DNA of 64,000 nt from CAWEHU01 sp963808965 (GTDB lineage: Bacteria > Pseudomonadota > Alphaproteobacteria > Acetobacterales > Acetobacteraceae): assembly GCA_963808965.1 (NCBI GenBank), contig CAWEHU010000029.1, positions 248,001-312,000 on the forward strand, read 5' to 3'. Each line of letters starts with the position of its first letter. Positions within the stretch are counted from its first letter, which is position 1. The notes under the pieces were generated by a model. That model made no database searches. It saw only the letters and a program-made list of their open reading frames with translations, and was not told the origin of the DNA. Position numbers and translations under genes: made by a program. Below, in pieces: positions 43,592-53,190 of the stretch.

Positions 43592-46352
43592 TCACTCCGC
43601 GGCCTCTGGAACCTCCAGTGCCCGCGCTACCCGTGCCGCGCAGAACTTGAATTCCGGGATCTTGCCCCACGGATCGAGCGCCGGGTTGGTCAGCAGATTG
43701 GCGGCCGCCTCGGCGTAACAGAACGGCATGAACACCATCCCATCCGGGACCTCGCGGTCCGCGCGGACCATCGCCTCCACCGCGCCGCGCCGCGTCTCGA
43801 TGCGGATCGCCGTGCCCGCGTTCAGGCCCATGCGGTCGAGATCCCAAGGCGACATGAAGGCGACGGCTTCCGGTTCGATCGCGTCGAGAACTTCGGCGCG
43901 CCGGGTCATGGCGCCGGTGTGCCAGTGCTCCAGCACGCGCCCAGTTGAGAGCACCATCGGATAGGCCTCATCGGGCAGCTCGTCTGGCGGTTGAACGTGC
44001 GCGGGAACAATCCGGCCGCGGCCGGTCTTCGTCGGGAAACCCGCCGCGAAGATGATCTCGTTCCCAGGCTTGTCCGGCGCCTCGCAGGGATACGTCACCG
44101 AACGCTCGCGCTCCAGTCGCTCCCAGCTGATATTGACGAGATTCGGGGATAAGCTGGCCAGCTCGGCGTACACATCCGCCGGACCCTGATAGCGCCAATC
44201 GAGCCCCATCCGCCGCGCGATCTCCTGGATGATCCACCAATCCTGCCGCGCATCGCCCGGGAGATCGAGAATGGGCTGAGCGATTTGCACGCGACGATCG
44301 GTGTTCGTGAACGTGCCGCTCTTCTCTGCGAAAGCCGAGGCGGGCAGCACAACGTCGGCATGGAACGCGGTCTCGGTCAGAAACAAATCCTGCACGACGA
44401 GATGCTCAAGCTTCGCCAACGCTTCGCGCGCATGGTTAAGGTCGGGATCGGACATCGCCGGATTCTCGCCCTCGACGTACATGCCGCGAATCGTCCCGGC
44501 ATGGATCGCGTCCATGATTTCCACAACCGTCAGTCCGATCTCGGGATCGAGTGGCGTTTTCCACGCTTGCTCGAACAAGCTGCGAATTGCCGGGTCGTCC
44601 ACCGCCTGATAATCCGGGAACACCATCGGGATCAGCCCGGCATCGCTCGCACCCTGCACGTTATTCTGACCGCGCAGCGGATGCAGCCCGGTGCCAGGCC
44701 GGCCGATCTGTCCCGTGATGAGCGCGAGCGAGATCAGACAGCGCGCGTTGTCCGTCCCATGCACGTGCTGGCTGATGCCCATGCCCCAGAAGACGATGGC
44801 CGTGCGCGCCCGGGCATAGAGCCGCGCCACCTCGCGCAAGGTGTTCGCCGGAATCCCGCACACTTCCGCCATGCGCTCGGGCGGGAAATCCTTGATGCGT
44901 TCGCGTAGGGCGTCGAACCCCTCGGTCCAGGTCTCGACGTATTGCTGGTCCGTCAGGCCTTCGTCGACGATCGTGTAAAGCAGTGCGTTCAGCAGCGCGA
45001 CGTCCGTGCCGGGCTTGAAGGCGAGATGGTGCAATGCGTGGCGCGAAAGCATCTGCCTGCGCGGGTCGATCACGATCAGCTTGGCGCCGCGCTGTTTCAC
45101 GGCGTTCTTGATGAAGGTCGCCGCGACCGGATGGTTCACGGTCGGATTGGCGCCGATAACGACGATCACCTCGGCTTCCATGGCCGCCGAGAACGGGGCC
45201 GAGACGGCGCCCGAATGCAGGCATTCCGAAAGCGCCGCAACCGAGGACGCGTGGCACAGCCGGGTGCAATGATCGACGTTGTTGGAGCCGAACCCGGTGC
45301 GTACCAGCTTCTGGAACAGATAGGCTTCCTCGTTCGACCCCTTGGCCGATCCGAACCCCGCGAGCGCGCGTCCGCCGTGTGCGTCGCGGATACGCGCGAG
45401 GCCCGCCGCAGCCAGATCGAGCGCCTCCTCCCAGCTCGCCTCCCGGAAATGCGTGAACGGGTTGGCCGGGTCGACCTGATCGTTCGCGTCCTTCGCCGCG
45501 TGCGGCAGCCGCACCAGCGGCTTCGTCAGCCGGTGCGGGTGGTGGATGTAGTCGAACCCGAAACGCCCCTTCACGCATAGCCGCTGCCGGTTCGCCGGGC
45601 CGTCGATTCCCTCGGCGTAGACGAGATGCTCGTCCTTGACGTGATACCGCACCTGGCAGCCGACGCCGCAATAGGGGCAGAGCGAATCGACGCTGCGCTC
45701 CGGCCACACCACACGGCGCTCTGCATCATCGAGATAGGCGGCCGGCATGAGCGCGCCCGTCGGGCAAGCCTGCACGCACTCGCCACAGGCCACGCAGGTC
45801 GACTCGCCCATGGGGTCGTCGAAGTCGAACACCACCTTGGCCGCGGCATTCCGATGCGCCATGCCGATCACGTCATTCACCTGCACCTCGCGGCACGCGC
45901 GCACGCAAAGCGAACAGTGGATGCAAGCGTCGAGATTGACGCGCATCGCCGGATGGCTCGGGTCGGGTCCCCAACGCCGCGCCGCCGGGAACCGGCTCGC
46001 GGTCACGCCCATGCGCTCCGCCTTGCCCCAGAACTTCGAGCGTCGGATCATGGGACGTCTCGCGCGCCGGCTGGTCGGCGACCAGCAGCTCCATCACCAT
46101 CTTGCGCGCCGCCTTGGCGCGTTCGGTAGCGGTATGGACGCGCATGCCCGAAGCCGGGCGGCGGACGCAAGATGCGGCCAGCACTCGCTCGCCCTCGATC
46201 TCCACCATGCAGGCGCGGCAGTTCCCGTCGATCCGGTAACCCGGCCGCGGGACGTAGCAGATATGGGGAATGTTTGTGCCGAGACGCTTCGCCACTTGCC
46301 ATATGGTTTCGCCGGCAAGTGCCTCGACACGCTTTCCGTCGAGCTCGAACAA
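43592..46352 (-). CDS. fdsA: NAD-dependent formate dehydrogenase, alpha subunit (FdsA type), one frameshift near 46046
   Basis: The first 100 residues, from about 46352, form a [2Fe-2S] domain (CYVPRPGYRIDGNCRACMVE). At HDPT the frame breaks near 46046 and the 46051 frame takes over with SKFWGKAERMGV. Then come CIHCSLCVRAC and CVACGECVQACP [4Fe-4S] sites, CPYCGVGC, and a long molybdopterin domain. NNVDHCTRLCHASSV carries the molybdenum-ligand Cys, so no selenocysteine is used. The last part is the guanine-dinucleotide-binding domain. It oxidises formate to CO2. It is 21 bases after the FdsGB-like gene. A one-base change would restore about 920 residues. The start (TTG 46352) is uncertain. Confidence 0.9.
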
Positions 46353-46373
46353 AACGGACTTGAGTTCCTTCGA

Positions 46374-48068
46374 TCATTCTGTCTCGAACGCCTCCGGGAA
46401 ATAGCGCATCACCGAGAGCAGCGGGTTCGGCGCCGCCTGCCCAAGGCCGCAGATCGAGGCATCGCGCATGACTTGCGATAGCTCAGTCAGCAACGCCTGG
46501 TCCCACACCTCGCCTTCCATCAGCATCCGCGCCTTCTGCGTGCCGATGCGGCAGGGCGTGCACTGGCCGCAGCTCTCGTCCTCGAAGAACCGCATCAGGT
46601 TGCGCGCGGCTTCCTTCACGTCGTCCTGGTCGGAGAGGATCACGACGGCCGCCGAACCGATGAAGCACCCGTGCTTTTCCAAGGTGCCGAAATCGAGCGG
46701 GATGTCGGCCATGCTCGCGGGAAGGATGCCTCCCGACGCGCCGCCCGGGAGGTAGGCCGCGAATACGTGCCCGTCCTGCATTCCGCCGCAAAACTCGTCC
46801 ACCAATTCGCGCGCGGTTATGCCAGCCGGCGCGATTTTCGGGCCAGGATCCTTGACTCGCCCCGAGACGGAATAAGCGCGCAATCCCTTGCCGCCGTTGC
46901 GGCCTTGCGCGCTCCACCAGTCGGCGCCGCGCTCCAGAATGTCGCGGACCCAGTAAAGCGTCTCCACGTTGTTGATGAGCGTCGGACGGCCGAACAGCCC
47001 GACCTGGAATGGATAGGGCGGCTTGTGCCGCGGCAGCCCGCGCTTGCCCTCGAGGCTCTCTAGAAGCGAGGATTCCTCCCCGCAGATATACGCGCCGGCT
47101 CCTCGCCGGAGATGCACGACGGGACCGCCCGGCGGCAAGCGCGGGATCTCGCGACCGAGAATTGTGCGGGCGACCGGGTATTCGTCACGAAGATAGATGT
47201 AGACCTCGGCCGCGCCGACCACGTGCGCACCGATCAGCATCCCTTCCAGGAACCGGTGCGGATCGGTGTTGAGGAAGTGGCGGTCCTTGAACGTGCCGGG
47301 CTCGCCCTCGTCGGCGTTCACCGCCATCAATCGCGGCCCGGCCTCGCCCCGCACGGCGCGCCATTTGCGCCCGGCCGGGAACCCCGCGCCCCCGAGGCCG
47401 CGTAGCCCGCCATCATCGAGTTTCGCGAGCACCTCGTCCGCTGTCAGCTCGCCGGAGCGAAGTCTTGCCAGTAGCTTGTATCCCCCGTCCGCGAGGTAGC
47501 GATCGAAGCCGATGTAGTCGGGGATGTGCGGATGGATGTCGCCCCGCGCGATGGCGTCCAGAGTCGCGTTCGCGTCGGCTTGATGCAGGAAATGATGCCC
47601 GACCTCGACGACCGGCGCTTGGTCGCAGAGGCCGACGCAGGGTGCGCGCACGACCCGCACCTCCGGTCCGGCGCGGGTGGAAAGCTCCGCGATCAGCCTG
47701 TCGGGATCGTGCAGAGCGCAGGCGATGCTGTCGCACACGCGGACGGTGAGCGGGGGAATTTCGGGATCGCCCTCCTTCACCACGTCGAAATGCGCGTAGA
47801 AGGTGGCGACCTCGTACACCTCCGCCATCGCCATTCCCAGCAGGTCGGCAAGCGCCGCGAGGTGCGGGGCTGAAATCTGGTGATAGCGATCCTGGATCAG
47901 ATGCAGATGCTCGATCAGCAGATCCCGCCGGAGTGGCCGCTCCCCGAGCAGCGCCTCGATCTCGCGCCGGGCTCGGGGGTCGATGACACGCCCCTTCGGC
48001 GCGGGTTTCGCGCGATTCCGTCCGGCGCCGGGATGCCGGAACTGGCGAACTTCCGAGGTAGAGCTCAT
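46374..48068 (-). CDS. fdsB: Formate dehydrogenase NADH-forming subunit, NuoE-NuoF (FdsG-FdsB) fusion
   Basis: A 564-residue protein from ATG 48068. Residues about 20-190 are NuoE/FdsG-like with the [2Fe-2S] cysteines in RVCDSIACALHD and VRAPCVGLCDQAP. Residues 215-560 are NuoF/FdsB-like: GLRGLGGAGFPAGRKW (NAD/FMN), NADEGEPGTFKDR (FMN), GAGAYICGEESSLLESLEG, and ESCGQCTPCRIGT, the [4Fe-4S] site. It passes formate electrons to NAD+. In many bacteria these are two genes. The mobB gene is divergent 125 bases away. Confidence 0.93.
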   Translation of the reverse strand: MSSTSEVRQFRHPGAGRNRAKPAPKGRVIDPRARREIEALLGERPLRRDLLIEHLHLIQDRYHQISAPHLAALADLLGMAMAEVYEVATFYAHFDVVKEGDPEIPPLTVRVCDSIACALHDPDRLIAELSTRAGPEVRVVRAPCVGLCDQAPVVEVGHHFLHQADANATLDAIARGDIHPHIPDYIGFDRYLADGGYKLLARLRSGELTADEVLAKLDDGGLRGLGGAGFPAGRKWRAVRGEAGPRLMAVNADEGEPGTFKDRHFLNTDPHRFLEGMLIGAHVVGAAEVYIYLRDEYPVARTILGREIPRLPPGGPVVHLRRGAGAYICGEESSLLESLEGKRGLPRHKPPYPFQVGLFGRPTLINNVETLYWVRDILERGADWWSAQGRNGGKGLRAYSVSGRVKDPGPKIAPAGITARELVDEFCGGMQDGHVFAAYLPGGASGGILPASMADIPLDFGTLEKHGCFIGSAAVVILSDQDDVKEAARNLMRFFEDESCGQCTPCRIGTQKARMLMEGEVWDQALLTELSQVMRDASICGLGQAAPNPLLSVMRYFPEAFETE

Positions 48069-48193
48069 GGCGTTCCTGGCGCATCCTGCGGCGGCGGCCG
48101 AAACAGGACAAGGGCGTTGCCGTGGAGCACGCGACGGCCCGCGACTGAGCTGCCCGGAGGGGAAGCCGCCCGGCTTAAGGAAGATGCACCGAC

Positions 48194-48778
48194 ATGCGAG
48201 TGATCGGGTTCGCGGGCTGGAGCGGGGCGGGAAAGACAACCCTGCTCTGTCGTCTTCTGCCGCTCCTTGTCGCGCGTGGCTTGCGGGTCTCCACGGTAAA
48301 GCACGCGCATCACCGCTTCGACGTGGACCAGCCTGGTAAAGACTCTTGGGAACACCGTCATGCCGGCGCGACCGAGGTGCTCGTGGCCTCGGCCGCACGC
48401 TGGGCGCTGATGCACGAATTGCGGGGCGCGAACGAGCCGGACTTGCCCGCCTTGCTCGCCCGCATGAGCGAAGTCGATCTCGTGCTGGTGGAGGGCTTCA
48501 AGCGCGACTCGCACCCCAAAATCGAGGTCTTCCGCGCTGCGAACGGCAAGCCTCCTTTGCATCCGGAAGACCCGAGCATCGTCGCGATCGCCTCGGACAT
48601 GCCGTTTCCCGAGGCACGGCTATCCGTGCTGGATTTGGACGACGCTGCGGGCATCGCCGATGCGGTGCTGCGCGAGGCGGTGCCGCTGGACCACGTTTGC
48701 TGGCATGCTGCACCCCCGCCTCGGCCCGTCGCCCCCTCCTCCCCTGGCGGGAGGAGGTCGGGAACCGGGGGCGCCTGA
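48194..48778 (+). CDS. mobB: Molybdopterin-guanine dinucleotide biosynthesis adapter MobB
   Basis: A 194-residue P-loop protein: GFAGWSGAGKTTLLCRLLP, STVKHAHHRFDVDQPGKDSW and VDLVLVEGFKRDSHPKIEVF are MobB marks. It assists MobA in making the guanine-dinucleotide form of the molybdenum cofactor. The last 20 residues (PPPRPVAPSSPGGRRSGTGG) are encoded by a palindromic repeat (48735-48759), not by conserved sequence. Its stop overlaps the moeA start as TGATG. Confidence 0.93.
   Translation: MRVIGFAGWSGAGKTTLLCRLLPLLVARGLRVSTVKHAHHRFDVDQPGKDSWEHRHAGATEVLVASAARWALMHELRGANEPDLPALLARMSEVDLVLVEGFKRDSHPKIEVFRAANGKPPLHPEDPSIVAIASDMPFPEARLSVLDLDDAAGIADAVLREAVPLDHVCWHAAPPPRPVAPSSPGGRRSGTGGA
48735..48759. 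repeat. Palindrome CCTCCTCCC/GGGAGGAGG inside the 3' end of mobB
   Basis: A 9-base stem with a short loop, almost the same as 13112-13135. Here it is inside the coding frame and supplies the final residues of MobB just before moeA. This supports a spreading palindrome rather than a terminator made for one gene. Confidence 0.6.
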
Positions 48779-50028
48779 TGGCCCAACTCTCGAACGATTG
48801 CTTCGCCTTTGGCGGCACGCTGCTCCCGATCGAGGATGCGCTGCGTATCATCGCCGCGAATGTGTCGGCGGTGGTGGGAACGGAACGGGTCACGCTCGGG
48901 GAGGCCGACGGGCGCGTGCTGGCCGAGGACGTGATCGCGCCGATCGATCTGCCGCCCTTCGCGAACGCCGCCGTGGATGGCTACGCCGTGCGCGCCGCCG
49001 ATCTGGCCGGCGAGACCGTGCTGCCGGTCGAGGGCCGGCTCGCGGCAGGAGCAAGCATGACCGGGGCGCTGCGGCCCGGCGTTGCGTGCCGGATTTTTAC
49101 CGGCGCGCCGCTGCCCGAAGGGGCGGACACCGTGTTCATGCAAGAGGACGTGCACCTCGACGAGGCCGGACGCGTCCACCTCCCGGCGGGATTGCGACCG
49201 GGCGCGAACACGCGACGGCGCGGGGAGGACATCGCAGCGGGCACGCTCGCCCTGCCCGTCGGCCGAAGGCTTCGCCCGCAGGACCTCGCCCTCGCCGCCG
49301 CGCTGGGACTCGTCACGCTTCCCGTCGCGCGGCCGATCCGGGTCGCGCTGTTCTCGACGGGAAACGAGCTCGTCAAGCCGGGAGCGCCTCTCGGTCCCGG
49401 CAAGCTGTACGACAGCAACCGGGTCCTGCTGGCGGCGCTGGCTCGCCGGGCGGGCGCGAGCGTGTCCGATCTCGGAACCCTGCCCGACGACCGCGCGCGG
49501 ATTGGGTCGACGATCCGGCAGGCGGCGGACCACCACGACCTCGTTCTTGCATCTGGGGGAGTGTCGACGGGGGAGGAAGATCACGTCCGCAGCGCGCTCG
49601 AAATGGAGGGGCGGCTCGTGTTCTGGCGACTGGCGATCAAGCCGGGCCGGCCGGTCGCGATGGGGATCGTGGGCGGGGTGCCACTGGTCGGGCTCCCCGG
49701 CAATCCGGTCGCCGCTTACGTGACCTTCGCCCATATCGCCCGGCCGCTGATCTTCGCTCTGAGCGGCGCAACGCTCGTGCCTGCTCCCGCCTTCCCGGTG
49801 CGCGCCGCGTTCGCCTACCGCAAGAAGAGCGGCCGCAGGGAATATGTGCGGGTGCGGTTGGAGCGAGACACGAACGGTACCCTTGAGGCGCATAAGCACC
49901 CGCGCGACGGGGCCGGGATCATAACTTCCCTGACCGAGACGGATGGCCTCGCCGAAATCGCCGAGCCGGTCACGGCGATTGCGCCGGGGGATGCGGTTGG
50001 CTTTCTGCCGTACTCGGCCCTGATGTAG
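48778..50028 (+). CDS. moeA: Molybdopterin molybdenumtransferase MoeA
   Basis: A 416-residue protein. LPPFANAAVDGYAVRAADL, CRIFTGAPLPEGADTVFMQE and RRRGEDIAAGTLAL (domains I-II), then LFSTGNELV, LYDSNRVLLAALARRAGA and SGGVSTGEEDHV (domain III), and PGRPVAMG and GLPGNPVAAYVTF are the standard motifs. It inserts molybdate into adenylated molybdopterin. It is translated with mobB (one-base overlap) and lies next to the formate dehydrogenase genes, an enzyme that needs this cofactor. Confidence 0.96.
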   Translation: MAQLSNDCFAFGGTLLPIEDALRIIAANVSAVVGTERVTLGEADGRVLAEDVIAPIDLPPFANAAVDGYAVRAADLAGETVLPVEGRLAAGASMTGALRPGVACRIFTGAPLPEGADTVFMQEDVHLDEAGRVHLPAGLRPGANTRRRGEDIAAGTLALPVGRRLRPQDLALAAALGLVTLPVARPIRVALFSTGNELVKPGAPLGPGKLYDSNRVLLAALARRAGASVSDLGTLPDDRARIGSTIRQAADHHDLVLASGGVSTGEEDHVRSALEMEGRLVFWRLAIKPGRPVAMGIVGGVPLVGLPGNPVAAYVTFAHIARPLIFALSGATLVPAPAFPVRAAFAYRKKSGRREYVRVRLERDTNGTLEAHKHPRDGAGIITSLTETDGLAEIAEPVTAIAPGDAVGFLPYSALM

Positions 50029-50737
50029 CCGCACCCTGCCCCGCCACGGAGGCCGGCTCGGGCGCAGGCGGCGCGAGCGAGGTCGGAGGCTTGCCGGCCG
50101 CCTCGCCGCCAGGCGGGGGCGTCTGGGTCGACGCGGGGGGCGGATTGGCCGGCGCTTCCGCCGGCTTCTCGGTTCCCGCCACCTTCCCCTTCCCGAAGCG
50201 GCGGGGGCGGCCGGCTCGGTCGCGACCGTATAATCCGGCACCACGCGGGCCTGATTGCCGGTAATGACAAGCACTTTTTGCCCCAGAACGAGCGGGGTGA
50301 CATCGCGCTGGGTCACCGACAGAAGATCGCCGTTGGATTTTCTCACGATATACTCGTAGGCGGTGGTGTCGCCTGTCGTGTGCTCGACCGCCGTGCCGAC
50401 CAGTCCGCCCATCAGCCCGCCGCCGATCGTGCCGAGCGCCCCACCGACATTGCCCGGCGTCTGCGATCCGAGCAGGCCGCCTGCGGCGGCTCCGCTGGCG
50501 GCACCGATCGTACCCTTCGGCCGTGACGCCCACATTACGAACGCCGACCACGACACCTTGCTCCACCTTGTTCGCCTGCTGCACGGCACGGGTCGCGTAG
50601 GTATCGGGCGAGTAATCCGGGCTACACGCCGAAACCGCGGCGAGAACAAAGCCGAGAAGGAGCGGAGCCCGGATCCGATCCCGCCGACGGTCGATCCACC
50701 AGCCGGGCCGAGATCGGGTAAGATCAGCGAGGGTCAT
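49970..50737 (-). pseudogene. Glycine-zipper outer-membrane lipoprotein (SlyB-like) with Pro-rich tail, frameshifted
   Basis: From ATG 50737: a basic start, a lipobox (LLLGFVLAAVSAC) and YATRAVQQANKVEQGVVVGV, which matches the family up to about 50515. The next frame then gives the glycine zipper (GTIGAASGAAAGGLLGSQTP, GGALGTIGGGLMGGLVGTAV) and IVRKSNGDLLSVTQ to VITGNQARVVPDY. Near 50200, in a C run, the first frame returns with a Pro/Ala/Thr tail that runs 58 bases into moeA on the other strand. Two compensating shifts give one protein of about 250 residues. SlyB-type proteins stabilise the outer membrane. Confidence 0.7.
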
Positions 50738-50918
50738 CGATGCAGCCCGTAGAAGGGAGAGAAATCCGACGATCCGCTTCAACGCGGGCCACGGCGGATC
50801 ATGCCTACAGCCTCGTCGTTGGCTTCGCCAACACCCCGACGGTCGCGCCTGCAACTTACCTGGCCCGAATCGGTTTCCCTACCGATGAAAGCCCGATACC
50901 ACTCACGGGGGATATGCC

Positions 50919-51497
50919 GTGCCCGCCATCAAACCCCCACCCCTCCTCTCCCGGCTCCCCACCTTCGATCCCGAAACCGGGGAGCTTACGGCGGTGATCG
51001 AGACGCCGAAGGGCAGTCCGAACAAATACGATTATGACGAGACCTGCGGCGCGTTCCGGCTTGCGGGAGTGATGCCGGAGGGGACGGCATTTCCCTACGA
51101 TTTCGGCTTCATTCCTTCGACCCTCGGCGAAGACGGCGACCCGCTCGATCTGCTTATGTTCCTCGACAGTCCCGCTGTGGTCGGGTGCGTGGTGAACGTG
51201 CGGCTGATCGGGGTGATCGAAGCGCGGCAACGCGAGAAGAGCGGAAGCTGGGTCCGAAATGACCGCTTGCTCGGGGTCGCGACTCATGCCCATACGCACG
51301 AGCACGTGCAGACCCTCGACGATCTGCGTCCGCATATGCTGGATGAGATCGAGGCCTTCTTTCGCAACTACAACAAGTCGAAGGGGAAGGAGTTCGAACC
51401 TCTCGGCCGAGGCGGGCCGAAGAAGGCCGCCAAACTGGTCGAGGAGGGTGAGGACTCCGCCAAGAAGAAGCAGGCGCGCGAAACCGACAGCGAATGA
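50919..51497 (+). CDS. Inorganic pyrophosphatase family protein
   Basis: A 192-residue soluble PPase. IETPKGSPNKYDYDETCGAF, YDFGFIPSTLGEDGDPLDLL (the D-x-D-P-x-D metal site) and FFRNYNKSKGKEFEPLG are family marks. GTG 50919, with GGGGGA 6 bases upstream, is the start. It hydrolyses pyrophosphate to phosphate in the cytoplasm. The tail after residue 165 is Lys/Glu-rich. It heads a plus-strand series with DUF6328, DUF47 and Pit genes, so it may feed or sense phosphate rather than be the sole housekeeping PPase. Confidence 0.88.
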   Translation: MPAIKPPPLLSRLPTFDPETGELTAVIETPKGSPNKYDYDETCGAFRLAGVMPEGTAFPYDFGFIPSTLGEDGDPLDLLMFLDSPAVVGCVVNVRLIGVIEARQREKSGSWVRNDRLLGVATHAHTHEHVQTLDDLRPHMLDEIEAFFRNYNKSKGKEFEPLGRGGPKKAAKLVEEGEDSAKKKQARETDSE

Positions 51498-51520
51498 GTT
51501 GAGGCCCGGCACTCGCGCGG

Positions 51521-52457
51521 ATGCTGCCGTCGATCGAAGCGAGACTGAAAGATGTGCTGGATGAGACCCGTCTTGCCATGCTGGGAACGCAGCTTCTGAT
51601 GGGCATCCAGTTCCACCTCGCCTTCGCCCAGACCTTCGAGCAGCTTCCGGCGGCTTTCAGATGGCTGGACGGTGTGGCGCTTCTCCTCATTCTCGCCGCC
51701 GCCGCGATCCTACTCGCGACACCATCCTTCCATCAGATCTCGGAACGGGGCCATGCCACGACGCGGATTCTGAACCGCGCCTCGCTGGGGCTCAGATGCG
51801 CCCTGCTGCCGCTTTCGCTCGCCCTCGGCGCCGATGTCGCCATCGGATTGGCGACCAATGCGCGGGGCCATGTTCGCGGCACTCGCCGGAGCCGCTTTCG
51901 CGGGGGCGGCGCTATTCCTCTGGTACGCGCTGCCGCTGTTCACGGCGGCGCGACACAGGCCGCGGGAGGAGCGAATGGAGGACAAGCAGCCATCACTCGA
52001 GGCATGCATCACCGAGGCGCTGACGGAACTTCGTGTGATCCTGCCAGGCGCGCAGGCCTTGTTCGGGTTTCAGCTCACCGCGGTACTGACCGAGAGTTTC
52101 GCACGGCTCTCCGAGGTCTCGCGGATCGTTCACCTCGCGAGCCTCGGCCTGGTCGCCGTCGCGATCGTCATGCTCATCGCGCCGGCGGCGTATCACCGAA
52201 TCGCCGCCGGGGGGAACGCCGAGGAGGGCGTTCTCCGCTATGCCGTTCGCATGATGCTTCCCGCGGTGGGGCTCCTCGCGCTCGGGCTCGTCGGGAACGC
52301 TTACGTGACCGTCCGTTGGATAACCAAGAGCGACACGTTGGCGCTCGCCATCGGAGGCGGCGCTGCGGTCGCCTTCGCGACCTTGCTCTACGGCCTGCCT
52401 CTGGCCAGCCGATACCGCAACCGCCATCCCTCTCCCGCGGTCGGCGCCAGGTCATGA
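51521..52457 (+). pseudogene. Membrane protein with two DUF6328 units, frameshifted between them
   Basis: Unit 1 (from ATG 51521) has RLAMLGTQLLMGIQFHLAFA, GVALLLILAAAAILLATPSF and HATTRILNRASLGLRCALLP. Near 51866, in GGGGCC, the frame changes and goes on with MFAALAGAAFAGAALFLWYA. Unit 2 has ELRVILPGAQALFGFQLTAV, HLASLGLVAVAIVMLIAPAA and LRYAVRMMLPAVGLLALGLV and stops at 52457. The units share their order of helices and the LxGxQ-x(3)-FQ core, so this is a tandem duplication. One base at 51866 would give about 312 residues with eight helices. Function unknown. Confidence 0.72.
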
Positions 52458-52512
52458 GCGGGGTGGATCTCGCACACAGGGCACCGGCCCGGACCCATAG
52501 GGCGTAACAGAT

Positions 52513-53151
52513 ATGCTCCTCCGGCTTTTCCGATCCTTGATGCCAAGAGACGAAAGTTTCATCGAGCGGTTCTGCGACCATTGCCGGAATGTCGTTCTCG
52601 CAGCGGAAGCGTTCCACGACATGATCGCCGGCACAGCGACCGTGGAAGCGAGCTATCTCACGATATGCCGCTACGAGGAGGCGGCGGACACCATCACACG
52701 TGAGACCATTCGCGCCATTCACCGCACCTTCGTCACCCCGTTCGATCGTTCGCAAATCCTCGACCTGATTACCGCTCTCGATGACACCATCGATCTCATG
52801 AAAGACGCCGGCCGGCGTATACGGCTCTACAACCTGCCTTTCACACCCGAGATGCAAGGCATGGCCGATTGCATCGTCCGGGCCACCGTGGAGATCCGTG
52901 ACGCGATGCCGATGCTGGGCACGATCAACCAGAGCGTCGAGCGGTTGAGCACGATGTCGGTCAACGTGGCCCGAATCGAGAGCGAGGCCGACGATCTCCT
53001 GGAGCGCGGAATGGCGGTGCTCTTCCAAGGGAAAGGATCTCCCGGCTACAAGCTGACGATGGAGAAGATCTACGATCTGATCGAATCGATCGTCGATCGC
53101 TGCGAGGACGTGACCGACGTGATCGACGGGATCGTCATCGAACAGGTCTGA
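52513..53151 (+). CDS. DUF47 (PhoU-like) protein, partner of Pit
   Basis: A 212-residue all-helical protein. FIERFCDHCRNVVLAAEAFH, CRYEEAADTITRETIRAIHR, TPFDRSQILDLITALDDTID and SIVDRCEDVTDVIDGIVIEQ are DUF47/PhoU-like blocks with metal-binding E-x3-D pairs. DUF47 genes usually sit directly before pit genes and regulate or assist low-affinity phosphate transport. Here pit starts 39 bases later. The length is normal. Confidence 0.93.
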   Translation: MLLRLFRSLMPRDESFIERFCDHCRNVVLAAEAFHDMIAGTATVEASYLTICRYEEAADTITRETIRAIHRTFVTPFDRSQILDLITALDDTIDLMKDAGRRIRLYNLPFTPEMQGMADCIVRATVEIRDAMPMLGTINQSVERLSTMSVNVARIESEADDLLERGMAVLFQGKGSPGYKLTMEKIYDLIESIVDRCEDVTDVIDGIVIEQV

Positions 53152-53190
53152 CAAGTTCCCGCAACGTCTCGACCGCTGGATGCCCCGCCG

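Noticed and set aside
45200..45300. Selenocysteine at the formate dehydrogenase active site
   Set aside because: The position is an ordinary Cys codon in NNVDHCTRLCHASSV; there is no in-frame TGA.
51390..51410. tRNA-like TTCGAACC string
   Set aside because: It lies inside the pyrophosphatase reading frame and has no tRNA arms around it.
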